NCBI RefSeq assembly: GCF_030936135.1
Contig: NC_082602.1
Location: forward strand, 4,464,001 to 4,528,000
Reading direction: 5' to 3'
Origin: Gavia stellata
Taxonomy: Eukaryota > Chordata > Aves > Gaviiformes > Gaviidae
DNA: 64,000 bases
Part shown: piece after piece, positions 32,701-45,601 of the stretch
How positions within the stretch are numbered: the stretch's first letter is position 1
How the letters are laid out: each line of letters opens with the position of its first letter
Notes under the pieces: generated by a model
Seen by the model: only the letters and a program-made list of their open reading frames with translations
Databases searched by the model: none
What the model was told of the DNA's origin: nothing
Program-made: the position numbers and the translations under genes

Positions 32701-34242
32701 CCTCCTGGTACTGGTGCTTGTCAGCCCCGGTGCTGGGCTGCTCCAGTCCCTAACACAGCAAAAACCCCCTGACCTGCAGAAGCAGATGGTTCTTTACTGG
32801 ATTAGTGGCCTGAATCAGCCCAGGGTGCAGAGCGCACCACGCGATGAGCCAGCTGGGCTGTGGGAGCGAGTCGGCAGCGACTCTACGCTTCTCCAGCCTC
32901 TCAGCTCCTTCCATCAGCACAAACAGCCGCGCTCTCTGCCCAGCCCAGTGACCGATGTGGCTTCCCGGGCTCTCTCCCAGGGTAGTTTTTCACCTGGATC
33001 CAGTTCGCTCTCTGAACGCTTGTGGCAGCAAGGGTGAAAGCTGTTGAGGACCATCCCCTTTTGGCAGCTGCACCACAGCACAGCTCTCAATTAACACTGG
33101 CACAATCATGGGCCACGCTCCTTCCCACATTCCGCTCAGCCACAACTTAATTATCAGAAGGGGTCACATCAGGTGCACTGGATTTTCCAAGCAAAGCATA
33201 ACATAAAGCCTCCAATCACTGCAGCTAATTCTCATTTCAGTATTTCCTTTGTCAGCTGTCACAAGTTTTACATTTTAGTTACAAGCTGCATTTTGTTTCA
33301 AGGTTTCCTCAGTATTTTAGGTACTACATACTGGGATTAGACCTCTGTTCCAAGGCTGGCCACATCCCAGGGCAACTGCTACTTCAAACCAAGTAGATCA
33401 ATACAAAGAGAGTCAGCAGCCATAAATGCTTTGCCCTCATGAACCAGGATTTCTGACCAGCGCAAAGTCACCAGAAAAGCAGATGATTCCTCCTAAGTAC
33501 AGGGGAATCAACAGTGCAGCATCATCTCATAAAGCCCAGGCTTTAAAGGATATGCACAAAGATGCAGAATCCCATTCCTGCTCTCATTGTGTCATCTTTT
33601 CAGGGTTGTAAGCAGTAAGAAAGCAGCCAGACAACAACCTTTGAAGGAGAAACAGCTTTCTTTTTATAAATGGAAAGGAGAATTAAGTCATATGTTTTTC
33701 CGCAAATCCTACTTCCCTCAAAAAAAAAAAAAAACATTAGAAATAAACATCTACGTTACCCAGGAAGAAAATAAAGGAAAATCAATAATGGAGTTAAAAA
33801 TATGTGTCAGAAATCCCAAGAAAAAGTCTGACAGAGCAAAAGAGGAGGAGGGGTTTAGGACACCTTTGGTTCCCACTCATGCTACGACAGAGAAAAAGCT
33901 CCCCAGCAGCCCCCAGGAAGGGCTACCCCTTTTCTTCCCTAGCTTGTCTGTAAAGGTTCAAAGCAGATGAACCGGGCTGTTTACTGGGAGCTAAGATCCT
34001 CTCCAATAAGAGGAGCAGGCTTGATGCTTTTCAGTGTTTCTGCCATAAAAGATAGGAATGAACAGAAGAGTGCCCTTACCTATTCCTGCCCATCACTGCT
34101 TTCCCTCCCTCAGTCACATTGTGCTGTTGCACTGAAGCTCACCACCGTTTTCTAGAGCGGCCAGGTCTTTGCAGGCTCACCCATCCCATGGAAGGGCCAC
34201 TTTCCAGAAGGTGCTTTTAATGTGTCACCCTCTATCAAAAAA
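29701..34242. other. Intergenic, no gene seen
   Basis: This lies between the PSAP promoter and the CR1 element. Open frames here (for example 32309-33037 plus, 242 codons) have no family resemblance, no Kozak or splice context I trust, and biased composition. An A-run lies at 33721-33734. Confidence 0.55.
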
Positions 34243-34620
34243 GGGAACTGGGGTTGTTCAGTCTGGAGAAGAGGAGGCTGAGGGGAGACCTTACTGCTCT
34301 CTACAATTACCTGAAAGAGGGTTGCAGAGAGGTGGGTGTTGGTCTATTCTCCCAAGTGATAGCGATAGGACAAGAGGAAATGGCCTCAAGTTGTGCCAGG
34401 GGAGGTTTAGGCTGGATATTAGGAAAAATTTCTTTACTTGGAGAGTGGTGAGACACTGGAATAAGCTGCCCAGGGAGGTGGTGGAGTCATCATCACTGGA
34501 GGTGTTCAAGGAAGGTGTGGACGAGGCATTGTGGGACATGGTTTAATGGGCATGGTGGGGTTGGGTTGATGGTTGGACTTGGTGATCTTACAGGTCTTTT
34601 CCAACCTTAGTGAATCCATG
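34243..34620 (+). mobile_element. CR1 LINE fragment, 5'-truncated, sense on plus strand
   Basis: The sequence follows the CR1 3' region that is abundant in bird genomes. Landmarks in order are GGGGTTGTTCAGTCTGGAGA, AGGACAAGAGGAAATGGCCT, TTAGGAAAAATTTCTTTAC, GCTGCCCAGGGAGGTGGTGG and GGTCTTTTCCAACCTTAGTG at the end. It keeps only about 380 bases, as is usual for 5'-truncated copies. Divergence from the remembered consensus looks modest. The end has a single GAATCCATG followed by A9 instead of the usual repeated ATTCTATG octamers. Confidence 0.93.
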
Positions 34621-37600
34621 AAAAAAAAATGCAAAAAACACAAAACCCCAGAATCTTTTAAAAGCCATCCCTGCCCATTTCTAAGAGCTGGCCCTCTCAG
34701 AAAGGATGGCATTGCAAAAATAAGCAAGTTTTTAGTTTGGGTCTTCAAAGCCATGGGGCGGGCGGGCAGAATCACCACACCCAGCCCTGGCTGACACCCC
34801 CCTGCACATACCCTGGCAAGCTACAGGGGTATACGTGGGGTGGTGTTGGGTCACACCGCTGAAGACCACCTCTCTGTCAGCTTCCCAAAGGAGGCACTCA
34901 CGGGGAGTTTTGCATGCACCCCAGGGAACATGCTGCCAAGCAGGGCATGCATTTTTCCAAAGCAAATATTAAACGGCACAGCCAGGCCTTGCCATTAACT
35001 CAGATGGCGATAGCGGGTGCACAGGTGGGGACCCCATGTGCGTAGGGTCTATTTCACTGTAATTTTTGGTGTGGAGTGGAGAATATCTTCCCTTCACAGA
35101 GCCCTTGGGCAGAGCAAGCATTGCCACCACGTGGCTCTGTCCTCAGGGAACAAAGTTGAGCATTGCTCAAGTGTCACAGAGCAAAGTCTGATATTCTTTT
35201 CTGTGCATTCACTTCAAGGTAAAAGGCAACACATTACCCATCCTCATCTTCCATCGCCTCCTCCTTTATCTGTCCATTGCCTTTGGGCTCATCTTAGCTC
35301 TCAACACAGGACCAGCAGCTCTAAGTGCCACCGCCTTGCTTTTAGCGCTGCCAGCCAGAAATGGGCAAGATGTGCCTGCCAAAGCCAAAAAGCTTTTACA
35401 AAATACGGGGCTGAGTTCCTTTTATTTGCTTTCTGCTTTGCAGGTTTTCAAGCATTACACTTGGAAGCTCTAAGGGCTTTTTCAGCAGTGCAGACTATCT
35501 CAATCCAGCCCTTTCACAGCAGACGGAAAATCTGCTTTGACTCGGTTCAGCTCACACAGAAGTGATTAGATAATCACGGGACTCCGGGAGCCATGTCTTT
35601 AAGAAAAAGCACAAAGTATTACAGGCTTTGCAGAAAAAAATAAGAGTTGGCAGGGGACAAAAAGCTACAAGGGCTCCTGCAAGGACTGAGAAAAACACCA
35701 TCCCCCAGACTTTCTTCATACAATTTCCTCCGCTGTTGAAATACTCGCTTTCTCTTCCCTCATTATCCAAAGCAAAAGGGAAAGCACTGAAGGGAACACA
35801 TTATTTGGGGAAGAAGGTACAAACCAGAAGAGTTTGGACTGGAAGTAAAAGCCCAAGTAAGCGGTCCTCAAAAATTTGGATGAGCAAATAGCGTGTTAGC
35901 AGGTGTATAGGGACAGGAGTGGGAATAGATCAGGGAGATCGTGTAGTCCAAGATCTTAATAAGCAGCCCCAGAAGTCAGGCAGGAATCACACAGGGACTG
36001 CTGCTTGCCTGCTCGCCAGTCGCTATCCTGTTGCAAGGTCTGCAATCCCTTTTCTAGGTCACAAACTCGGGAGGTATCAGGCAGCACCTCTTCACATGTG
36101 ATCTCGCTTCAGCTGCGCGCTCGCGGTTGAGGACATTTAAGCCAGACAGTGGATTACAATGAAGCTTGCAGCAGCAGCTAACCGCTGGCCAAAACGGGCA
36201 CGAGTTTGGATTAATCAAAGTCACAAGGACACAGTGGGGGAAGTGGTGAGTCCAGCTACTGTGGCTTCCACCACAAGGTCTTTCATCATCTTACGGTCAC
36301 CAGTGGCACACAACCCACACCCAGAGTCGTGGGCATCTGAATAGTTGCCCTCTGCCCTCTTGTATAAAAGGCTAAAAATACAGTCAGAGACTCAGTCTCC
36401 CTCTTCCATTGTCCCAGCTAAGTCTGGGATTTAAATGGTTGGGAGCAAGTTGCCCACTGCAGTGTTCATCCCTTGCTTGCTCCAGGTCTGACAGAGACCT
36501 CCCGTGTCAAACTTCCTGAGCCTCTTTTACCGTTTCTTCACCTTCCAGCTTCATAGCGCAAAAGCATGTTTCACACCAGGGAGAAAAAGCCAGCTAGATT
36601 GCAGCAAGAGTAGGGCAGACAGCTACAATTCAACACTTTTGGATTTCACAGGAGAGTTCAGCAGCACTGTTCCCTGCTGGCAACCTCCCCTTCTGTGTCC
36701 TTCCCACCACTCACCCAACAGCAGCTGGAGAAACATTTGAGCATCTCCTCAAAACAGCAAACACAGGGCAATAGAGACGCTTTGGGGATTCCATGGGCAG
36801 TGCTGTGACTAATGAACTATTGCCAGCCTGCAGCCTGGTTTTCCATGGCAATCACAACTTCCATGATTGTCGCCTAACATGTGTCTTTGACACTTGCTCT
36901 TCCCAGAAATGAACTGGTTCAATAAAGGCTTATTTTAAGCCTCAATGTGTAAGTCACAGACCTGAGAAAAGCCAGCACCACATACCCACGCAGGCTCAGC
37001 TACAGTCAGGAAATAGCTAGATCAAAACTCACCATTCTGCTGAGCTTTGTTTGCCATGGTGAACATCAGAGAAGAAACAAAACCTCTCTTATCCTTCCCC
37101 AGGGAAGGGCAGAGAGGCATAGGAGTTAGCACTCAACCCTGGGCACTGTGATCCAGCCAGCTGCAGAACAAAAGCACGGCTGAGCCCATAGAAAAGAGAA
37201 AAATGCAAGAAGCCACTCTGTAAAGAACAGTAAATGTCATTCCTGGATTAACACACTGGGTCAAATCCACCACTTGCAGAAGGACAGAGAGAGAAACAGA
37301 TCCAGGACATCTCAGGAGCCTGCCACTAACCTGATGAAAAAGAGTCTCCCCATTTCCAGCTCCCTTCATTAGGCCACGCTGCAGCTGCCCTTTAAAACTT
37401 ATCCAACAGCTGCTTCCCCTCAGGTTGTAATTTTTTTGTTCAGCTGTGGCTGATCTCTCTCTGTGCTCCTTTAGTTGGACAAGGTTCAGAGCCATGTTCT
37501 GTCCTTGCTAACAGATCTGCAAATGAGAGTTAATTAACCCTGAGAGATTTGGAAACTGTTTTTCCATAAAAATGAGGATTATCAGGTTTGAGCTGCTCGT

Positions 37601-40600
37601 GTTTCACAGGGAAGCTTAGAAAGCAAACAGGTTTTGCTCTTATTTGGTTTTCCTGATGCTGCCTGAGGCAAACAGAAGATATGTGGAATTTATAGTGATT
37701 TCTAGCAAAAGTGTCTGGGCTTCCCCATAATCTTTTCCTAGCTTGCTCTTGAACAGCCAATCTGATGACAGCCTCCCTACAGCAGGTCAAATTGTTCTTT
37801 TGCGGCACTCAAAGACCATCATGTAGTGATGGTTCCTTCTACAGGTGTCCAACAAAGCCGGAGTGATCTCCAGGGTGGACTTGGTCCCTCTCTCTCGCTG
37901 AGACCTATGGGTTTTACACCAGGAGGGTCTTGCCCTGTGTCACACACCACCTCTCGCTCCACAACACGCCCTTCAAAGGAGAGACCTGCCATGTCCAGAA
38001 CTGCCAAGGGGAAGAAGCACGTCTCCTCCTTGCAGGCTGCCAGGATACAGCAGTGCCATTTCGTAGAGGTGGATCTTCCAGAAGTCTAGCTACAGGGCTT
38101 GGCTCACCCTATGGACATCCTGGTGAAGTCCCCTGGCCTCTGGGCAGATACTGGTTCTCTCTTCTTTATCTGCTCTGGTGCTTTTGTTTCAGCTTCTTCA
38201 TTGGAAAGGCCCTTCCCCTTTATGAGGCCCTTCCCCGTTGTAAGCAAGGCTTCAAAGGTCCTGGTACCCTTATTGTGTGTGAAGCAGCAAGGATTTGGTT
38301 ATCACCAAGCCAGACAAGGTTTCCAGGCAGAGGTGTTATCTTCCTTTTGTAAGCAGACCGACAAGGCTACAGCATGATGACTAGGGGATTGTCAGAAGCC
38401 ACTGTCTGCCCTTCTGCAAACAGTGGCTGAGCTCTGGGAAGAATTAACCCCCCTGAAAAACCTAGCAGTCCGGCAAACTAGTAGCAGTCACGCGCAAGAG
38501 TGAGCTCTGATCCTTCAGCCAGTGGCTGGGGAATCTCGATCCTGAAAGGTGTTTCAGAATAGGGTGAATGTATGCGTGTCTGGACAGGGTTAAAATCAGG
38601 TTTCTGTGGGTCCGCGGTGGTGTTCAGAATGAAAGCATATGCCTGAACTGATGCTGGAAGGGGCTGCCCTGCTGTCTCTTGCACTCTGGCTGTGCGCTTC
38701 TGCCGCCTCCCTGTCTAGGGACAGACTGACCCTGATTGGATCTAATCAGCTCCTGATCCAACTAGAAACTCGCCCTGCAAAGGAAAAGCAATAAAAGTGA
38801 CACAAAGGAAGGGAGAGGGAGCATGTGCCGGGGGCAGAAAGAGAGCACAGGACGGTCTTCTCTCTTCCCTGCCTTAGGTGGATTTAAGCACATCATGGAA
38901 TTGCAGGGCAACAGGAAAGATGAGGCACAAATAAGACATCAGGGTAAGGAAATAAACCAAATCGGTACACCTCATTGATGAGAGTGCTCAGCTTGAGGAC
39001 CCTCTTCCAGCCTAAAGTGTCTTAAAGGTTTCATCAACGTTTGATAAAACCATACTGTCTCACAAACATCTTGACACCAAGGGTTTAGCTAAGATATTAA
39101 TAACTCACTGTGGCCAGAAATTATTTTCATACTCTTAAGACCATCTCATGATGTTGTCGGCGAGGAGCAGAAGAGGACACCCTGCAGCAGAGAGCATCCC
39201 TGCCACGCACTTTGGTGTGTGCCTGTGCCCCAGTATTACACCAGCAGTGGGAGTTTTAAGAGGACTTAGCAGCTAACCTGCCACGTACCAAAGCTAAATC
39301 ATCTAGTTTTATAGCACAGACTTAAAAGGAGCATGGAGAAAGCTTGGTGCAACCTTGCAAATCCCATTGCAAACACCTGCTCTGCTGTGGAAACTTCCTG
39401 AGCAAAACCCAGCGGGCACCACGGCTGAATAGCTCAGCACATACTGGCTGCTGAGCACCCAAAAACCTGAGTCACCCCTGGGGTTTTCTCGGTGCTGAGT
39501 ACTTCTCAATAAAAGGCAATTCTCACTTCTTTCTTTCAGAGGGGAGAAAATGGGACAAGTCATGGTTTTGCAGACATTTCCTCTCCCGCTAAGGCTCGGA
39601 GTGGGTAACTGGTGCCGTTTAGCTCCTTTTCGCAGGGGGTTTCTCTTCATACGTGGGCTGGTCAGAAAAAAAAGCCCGCTATCAGTCTGGGTCAGTCTCC
39701 CAGCCGTGAACATCAGGCAAAAGGAGCTTTATTTGGTTGATCCTAAATAGAGTACCCTGCCTTGAATGGTATGTTGGGAGAGTGGGGTGCTCAAACGGGG
39801 AGTTATCCGTGTTCGTAGAGAGCAGGGAGACCCGCAGCTGAGGATGCTCCTGACCTCACTAAGATGCTGACAGGCGCCCGATAGCATTTTTTTTCACTGC
39901 AGTTCAGCTCCAAAGCCAATGGCACTGGTAGAAACAAGCTTGCAGTTTGCATGTGATCCCCCCCTCTCTTCTCACTCGCCTTTTTTTCTCTGTGCCAGAG
40001 ACTTAAAAAGCCAAACTAGAAAGCACAAGGCTTCCCGCTCACTAGGGAGAGCAGCAGCCTTGCCTTGCTGGCTGTCCCCGGGACGGGGACATGAGAGGCA
40101 TTTTCTACTGGTGTCACTATCTTAAGGTTTGCTAGCCTCTCTTCTCGCCAGACGTCCCCCTGGCTCGGCTGCTCTATCATGTCAAAGTGAATCTTCGCTT
40201 TGCAGGTTTGGAGAGCGTTTGCGATGATTAAAAATAAAGTAACTTCTTTATTTCGCCCTCGGCAGTTTTAGAGAAGCAGAATTGAAAAAGGAACAGAAAA
40301 CGCGGAGCGAGGTTGTTTGAAGACCTTGCACATGTTGCGTATGGGGGCCGCAGGAGGCAGTGAGGGAAGGATGTGCAGAGGTCAGTCAAAAGCACGTCGG
40401 CTGTGAACACTGAGTCTCCCACCAAGCTCCTGCCCTAATTATGCCCGCTTGTTTTAAGCGTACCTGCTGGGGGAGGGAAAAAAAGAAAGATCAACTGAAA
40501 AAAATCTCTCCAGGGAGCTCAAATGCTGGGATTTGCTGGGGCTGCATGAGCCAGTTCAGTTTGCCTACAGAGGACAGCTAGGAAAGCAAACAGATACTGA

Positions 40601-43600
40601 ACAGAAACTGGCCAAGTATCATTTCACCCACCGTGGACAGCAGCAAATCCTTCCTCGGGACATTTGCTGAGCAGAGGATGGCCTGAATAACCAGCCACCC
40701 CTGGGAAAGCACCGTTGTGCCGGACGGTGAGCACGGTGCTGCTCTTCCCCTTGCAGAGACCTTGGCCTGCCACCCCTGCAGCAAATAATTAGTTTCTTTA
40801 ACGGGCCCAGGCCCAGATGTTGTTAGTGAGTCAGGCCTAGCCTCTAGCGAACGCTCCTGATTTATGGATCGCCCTGTCCACGCTGTTTGCTGGCCGTCGT
40901 CTCCCCCCGTCCCTGGGTCCTGTCAACAGGGCTGCTGTTTGGGCTTGCTGTCCTCTTCTATTTTGTGGGCACTTCGCTTTTTCTTCTTCGCTGGCAATAC
41001 AGGCGGAACCTCCCCCTCGAAAGCTGACATACAAGGGCTGTACGTCGTGGGGTTGGGTCCATTGCTCTGGCCTGAAATACCCCCCCGGGGGTCTCTGCCA
41101 GCAAGGAGGGGCATTAAAATTTAAGAGAGAGGCTCCTGGTGGCAGCAGAAACGCCAAGAGATGAATGGGCATGCGGGGGGAAGGCAAGGGCTGGGCAGGG
41201 AGCAGGCAGGAGCCGGAGGCTTTTTGCTTCATCCGAAAAAGAGAGGGGGAAGGAGGAACCGACAAAGCGGGTATGGGCTCTGGCCACGCTCACTTTCCCG
41301 CTCCAGCTTGCAGGGCGAGGGGCCACAGCCTCTCCGCACACGGCTCCCTGGGAGAGAAACACCCCCCCCCAAAAACCAAAGCCGGCGCTGAGGCGGCACC
41401 CCCTCCCAGTAAGGGCTGCGGCTGGGAGACTGGGCACCAGTCCGGCCGTTCCCAGGGCCGGGGTGCGGCCGCCAGGTGGCGCCAGGAGGCCGCCGCGGGC
41501 AGCGGTGAAGGGCATCCCGGGTACCCGCAAGATGCTGTTAAAGCACTTAGTTTCAAGCTTTGGCTTTTTTTTATAGTCTTTGGCGTGGGTGAAATACCCC
41601 CCCCCCCCATAGTTACATGGGGAGAGGTTTCCCGATCGGTGGGTGTGTGTTTCATTATTGAAAGAGGCTGGAAAATGCCTGGAAAAGGGCTGGGAAAGTT
41701 TCAACTAATAGTTCTGCGTTCTGGGAAGCAGGCTAGTCTTGGCAGAGAGGATGAAAACACCCTTGTGCAGTTTATGTGGGAAGGTCATCCAAGAGGAAAA
41801 GTCCAAGGAGAGGTGGATCGGTGATTGCAAAGTCGCGTCCGGCCTTTGGAATAAAAACAGGTTTCACGTTGATACCTTCCTCATATCAGCCCACAGCCAG
41901 TGAGTCATTAGAGCTGTCGTTAAAGCACCTGAAAGTGCTTTTCTTGAGAAGGTCAGGTATAGGTTACGGGTAGGCACAGTGCACTCACTCGGCGGGAAAA
42001 CTGGGCTCTTCTTTGGCTTGAGCGGGGCATTGCCTGCTTTTCCCTCGGGGCACAGGTAGCCTAGTGCTCTGGGATGGCTGTGCATGCACCCACACCCACG
42101 TTGTTCCCAGCTCCGGGGGTGATACACCCGCACCCTGGCACTGAGACAAACCTTCTCCCTCTTCGGAGACGAATCTTGGCTGGCCAGTTCGGGCTTTGCA
42201 CTAGGACCCATGTTTTGGTTCAGTGTGAGCGTCTGTGTGGCTTTAGGTTCCCCATCCCTTTTGCTAGAGGAACTACGGGGCTAGAGGAGACAGAGACCTT
42301 CCTCTGACATGGGTCCTGGTTCCCTAGGCCAGCTCATGCAGCTGTAGGAGGTCCTCAGCCCAGCCCCAGCCGGGAGCCGGTCCCATCAGCAGCTGCCCTC
42401 CTGTCCCGAGGGGGAAAATCCTGCCATTTGCAGGTCCTGTGCAGTCCTGTCCCCTGAAACCACGGCACCCAAGTCCCTTTGGCCGCTGGAGAATGCTGTT
42501 TCCCAGGCTGTGTTTGCGAAAGGCCCTCGCGCGAAAGGAAATCGAGGTGTTCACGACTCTTATTTTGCAGCTGGCAGGTTGTCCCCCTGCCACACGCCAT
42601 CACCTCTCCGAGGAACGTGCCAAAACGCAGCTCGCCATGGTGCGGACACCTGGCCATGAAAAACAGAAGGAAGGCTCCCAACAGGTTTCCAACTTTCTGG
42701 GGAGCGAGAAACAAATCCTAAATGGGTCCCTGCAGAATCAGCCTTGAAACAAAGCCAGGGCACCTTCTCCATCTCATAACCTCAGACAACAGGTCTCCTT
42801 CCGCTTTCTGTCATTTCTGAGCCACATCATGACCTTCTGGGAAATAAAATCCTGAAGTGTCTCGGAGGGAAGCAGCAGAGTGGAGGAGAAGTGGGTTTCC
42901 CTTGCACTGCAGCTTCCAGACCGTTTCCAGGTGCCCTGTCACCATGTCCTGCTGCCAGATGCCACCAGACAGCGCTTGAAGGGACGTGGGTAGAGAATTT
43001 GGCAACATCTAATCCGCAGGCAAATTTCTAGGCAGATGCTGCCCCGGCTTTAACAGAGCAAAGACCAGTGGAGGCTTTTTAAAATCAGAGTCCAACCTGG
43101 TCACTGCCACATCATCAGCTTGGACTGAGGGCGGAAAATGAGCGTCAGATGCCTTTATTCCCTGAAAACCCAGAGCATCCTCGTTGCTATAGCGACACGT
43201 CCCCCTTGCCTTGCTCCTGATGTCATTCTGGGGACCGCTCCCCTGCCTCCCTCCCGCATGGCAGGCGTGTGTGTGCACACGCGTGTGCAACACAGGGAGT
43301 GAGGAGAACAGTCTCTGGTATCCCTGAGGGAAGAGGAGCGGGTCACGAAGGGAATGTGATCCCGCAGCTAGTGAAGGGCAGAGGAAACACAACTCTCTGC
43401 CTCTCCCATCACCTCTCTCGGCAGCCGCGGGGAGGAGAAGGCACTTTGTTCCTCCCTGTGCCAGCTTTACTTATTGATGAAGCGGGAAGGCGATCTCCAT
43501 CCGGAGCTCCACGTGTGCGTGCAGAGCAGGCAGGGAGCGCACCCCGGGGCTCAGGCGGCTGGGCTTCAGCCCAGACTGTGCCCCACGCTGCGGCTGCGTG

Positions 43601-44974
43601 GGGAATGGTCCCTCCTCTGCTCCTGCCACCCCCCCGGGACCACGGCAAAAGCATCCTACAAAGGCAGTGACACCCCACTAGCGTGGGTGTCCCACTCCCC
43701 ACCAGCCTCTCTCTGCCCTCATCTCAAAGTTATTTATGTATTATTAAGGATGTATTTTTGCCAGGATCTGCCCACAAAATCCGAGGCAAAATTCCCTGTT
43801 TCAATTGAAATAACAAGCAAGGAGCTTAAAAATGTTTCGAAACCCCACAAAACTCCTGTGGTGTGTGGCCAGCCAGACTTATCCGTTCTTTTTGACATGA
43901 TTAACCTGACAGCCTCCACAGGCCTGATCCTGCAAGCCCTGGTTTTGCCTCATTTAGGCAGAGTTTGCGAGACGCTGCCCTTCACCCCGGCTCCATCGGC
44001 GACGCTGTGGGAGCCAGAGCCATGGCAGGGCTGTATCGGAGTTACCGTGCCCGTCTGCAGCCAGATCGCAGAGTTACCGGCTGTGGGATGCCTGCTACAA
44101 CCAGAAAAAGCAGAAGGATGTATGTACGGATGGAGGCTATACCATAAGCATCACACCCAGCCTTTCCTGCGCTGACGTTTGCATACAAACTGTGCCATCA
44201 GCCCCACGCACCTCCAAGCAACGCCAGGCAGGTCCACAACACCCCTGCATTAATATACGTCTCTACATATATATGAATACAAACGCGTATAGGTTTGCAC
44301 ACACCCACTGTTGCTCCAAGCACAGTGCTGGCACTCTGTGCGTAAATCCGAACACATTACCTTCGCTAATAGGAAGCCACTAACGAGCTATGCAGGTCAT
44401 TGCACATGATTGCCAAGAAAACCTTCATTTTTTTGCCTATGCCACATGCGTAGCAGAAAAGCTATGCCAGGAATGCAAAAGAGGGCTGAAACTTTTTATG
44501 GGGACTATTTTTTCGGATCTCTCTCTGCCTGCAAAGCCAGATGTCTTTCAGCTCCTCGGCATCTAACGATACAGAGCTCTGAGGGAGCTGTATGAATTTC
44601 TGCACATAAGCCAGAATAGCCGTTTCTATACGATTTAATGCTCCAGACCCTAATCCTGCCCCGAGGGGACAGTGACAGCCGGTGTCCCCCAAAGCTCCTG
44701 GCCTGCTCCCAATAAGATGCTCTGACTCCCTGCCCTCCCGGGGAACACAGGCGCGTGCTCACTGGCATGGCACACCGTGGTGTGCGGCCATCGCATGGGG
44801 CAAACCCACCCACAGCTCCTGTACGAGGAGAAAACGGAGTTGGGTACTTTGGGGAGAAAGGTGCTGACCCTGGAGACAGTTTTGGCCGGGGGATAAGGAG
44901 AAGGAGCCTTCCCACACCTGCGAGGTGGACATGGAGACGACGGAGCCAGGTTCCTCACGTGGTGGGAGGTCGAA
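34621..44974. other. Intergenic, no gene seen
   Basis: This is about 10 kb without a supported exon. The frames checked (35017-35565 plus, 41114-41704 minus, 43474-44175 plus and others) lack homology or conserved motifs. C-runs at about 41361-41371 and 41597-41608 are the most extreme simple sequences. Distal regulatory DNA for PSAP or CHST3 could be present but cannot be recognised here. Confidence 0.55.
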
Positions 44975-45117
44975 AGCCGGGACAGGAGAGGTTCAGAGCT
45001 GGTGTAACGTTTTCCCCACGAGCACAGGCTGCCTGGAGAGGTTGTGCTGGCTCCATCCTTGGAGGTCTGCAAGATAAAGCCCTGACCACCCTGGTGTGAC
45101 CCCGCTTTGGGCAGGAG
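44975..45117 (+). mobile_element. Decayed CR1 LINE fragment next to the CHST3 CpG island
   Basis: CACAGGCTGCCTGGAGAGGT, TCCATCCTTGGAGGTCTGCA and GACCCCGCTTTGGGCAGG keep the order and wording of the CR1 3' region (the remembered consensus has GGCTGCCCAGAGAGGTTGTG, CCTTGGAGGT and GACCCTGCTTTGGCAGG). It is clearly more diverged than the copy at 34243. The ends are approximate. Confidence 0.6.
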
Positions 45118-45432
45118 CCGGACAGGAGCCTGCAGCCCCAATCGCCCCACAGTGCCCGGGAGGGGACTTGCCTTGGCCCTGGTGGGGCACTTTCCCGGGG
45201 TGCCTGTGCTCTCCCAGCCCCCCTTTTCCCCCCCTACCCCCTTCCAGCGCCCAGGCGGCCCCTTCCAGCCCGGGGCCGTCCCGGGGCTGGGGCCGGCGAC
45301 TCCCGGTTTCCATCCCCGGGGTGGCGGGCGGGCAGCGGGGGGGCAGCGGGGGGGCTGGCCCGGGGACCCTGCCCGGCTCCGCCCCGGGACCCGCGTCCAG
45401 ACGCCGGGACCGCTCCCCCCCGCCGCCGCCCC

Positions 45433-45506
45433 GGGAGGGAGGAAGGAAGGAAGGAAGGAGGGAGGGAAGAGGGGAGGGAGGGAAGGAGGGAGGGAGGGAG
45501 GGAGGA
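45433..45506 (+). repeat. 74-base homopurine GGGA/GGAA tract
   Basis: From 45433 to 45506 every base on this strand is G or A, mostly GGAA and GGGA units. Such mirror-like purine tracts can form triplex DNA, and the GGG runs can form quadruplexes. Confidence 0.95.
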
Positions 45507-45601
45507 TGACAGCGCCGTGAAGAAAAGCAGGGACCCGCTGCCCTCCCTCCTCCCGCACGGCAGGACCAGGCGAGCTCGCCCCGCGGAGCGGCCGCCGCCG
45601 G
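45507..45601 (+). other. CHST3: Possible CHST3 non-coding exon 1 (3' end at 45601)
   Basis: A good donor (GTAGGT at 45602-45607) lies inside the CpG island just after a GC-rich stretch. CHST3 in mammals has its start codon in a later exon, so an upstream non-coding exon is expected. The left boundary (transcription start) is a guess. Confidence 0.35.

Noticed and set aside
32309-33037. 242-codon plus-strand frame
   Set aside because: No homology is recognised, the composition is typical of intergenic DNA, and there is no promoter or splice signal pointing to it.
38478-38684. 68-codon minus-strand frame ending LTLARDCY that looks protein-like
   Set aside because: It resembles real protein in composition, but I could not tie it to any family and saw no convincing acceptor or donor. 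It is left unannotated.
41597-41608. C-run of twelve bases and similar homopolymers (41361, 47695, 57901, 25242)
   Set aside because: These are ordinary simple sequence and prone to counting errors; no function is implied.
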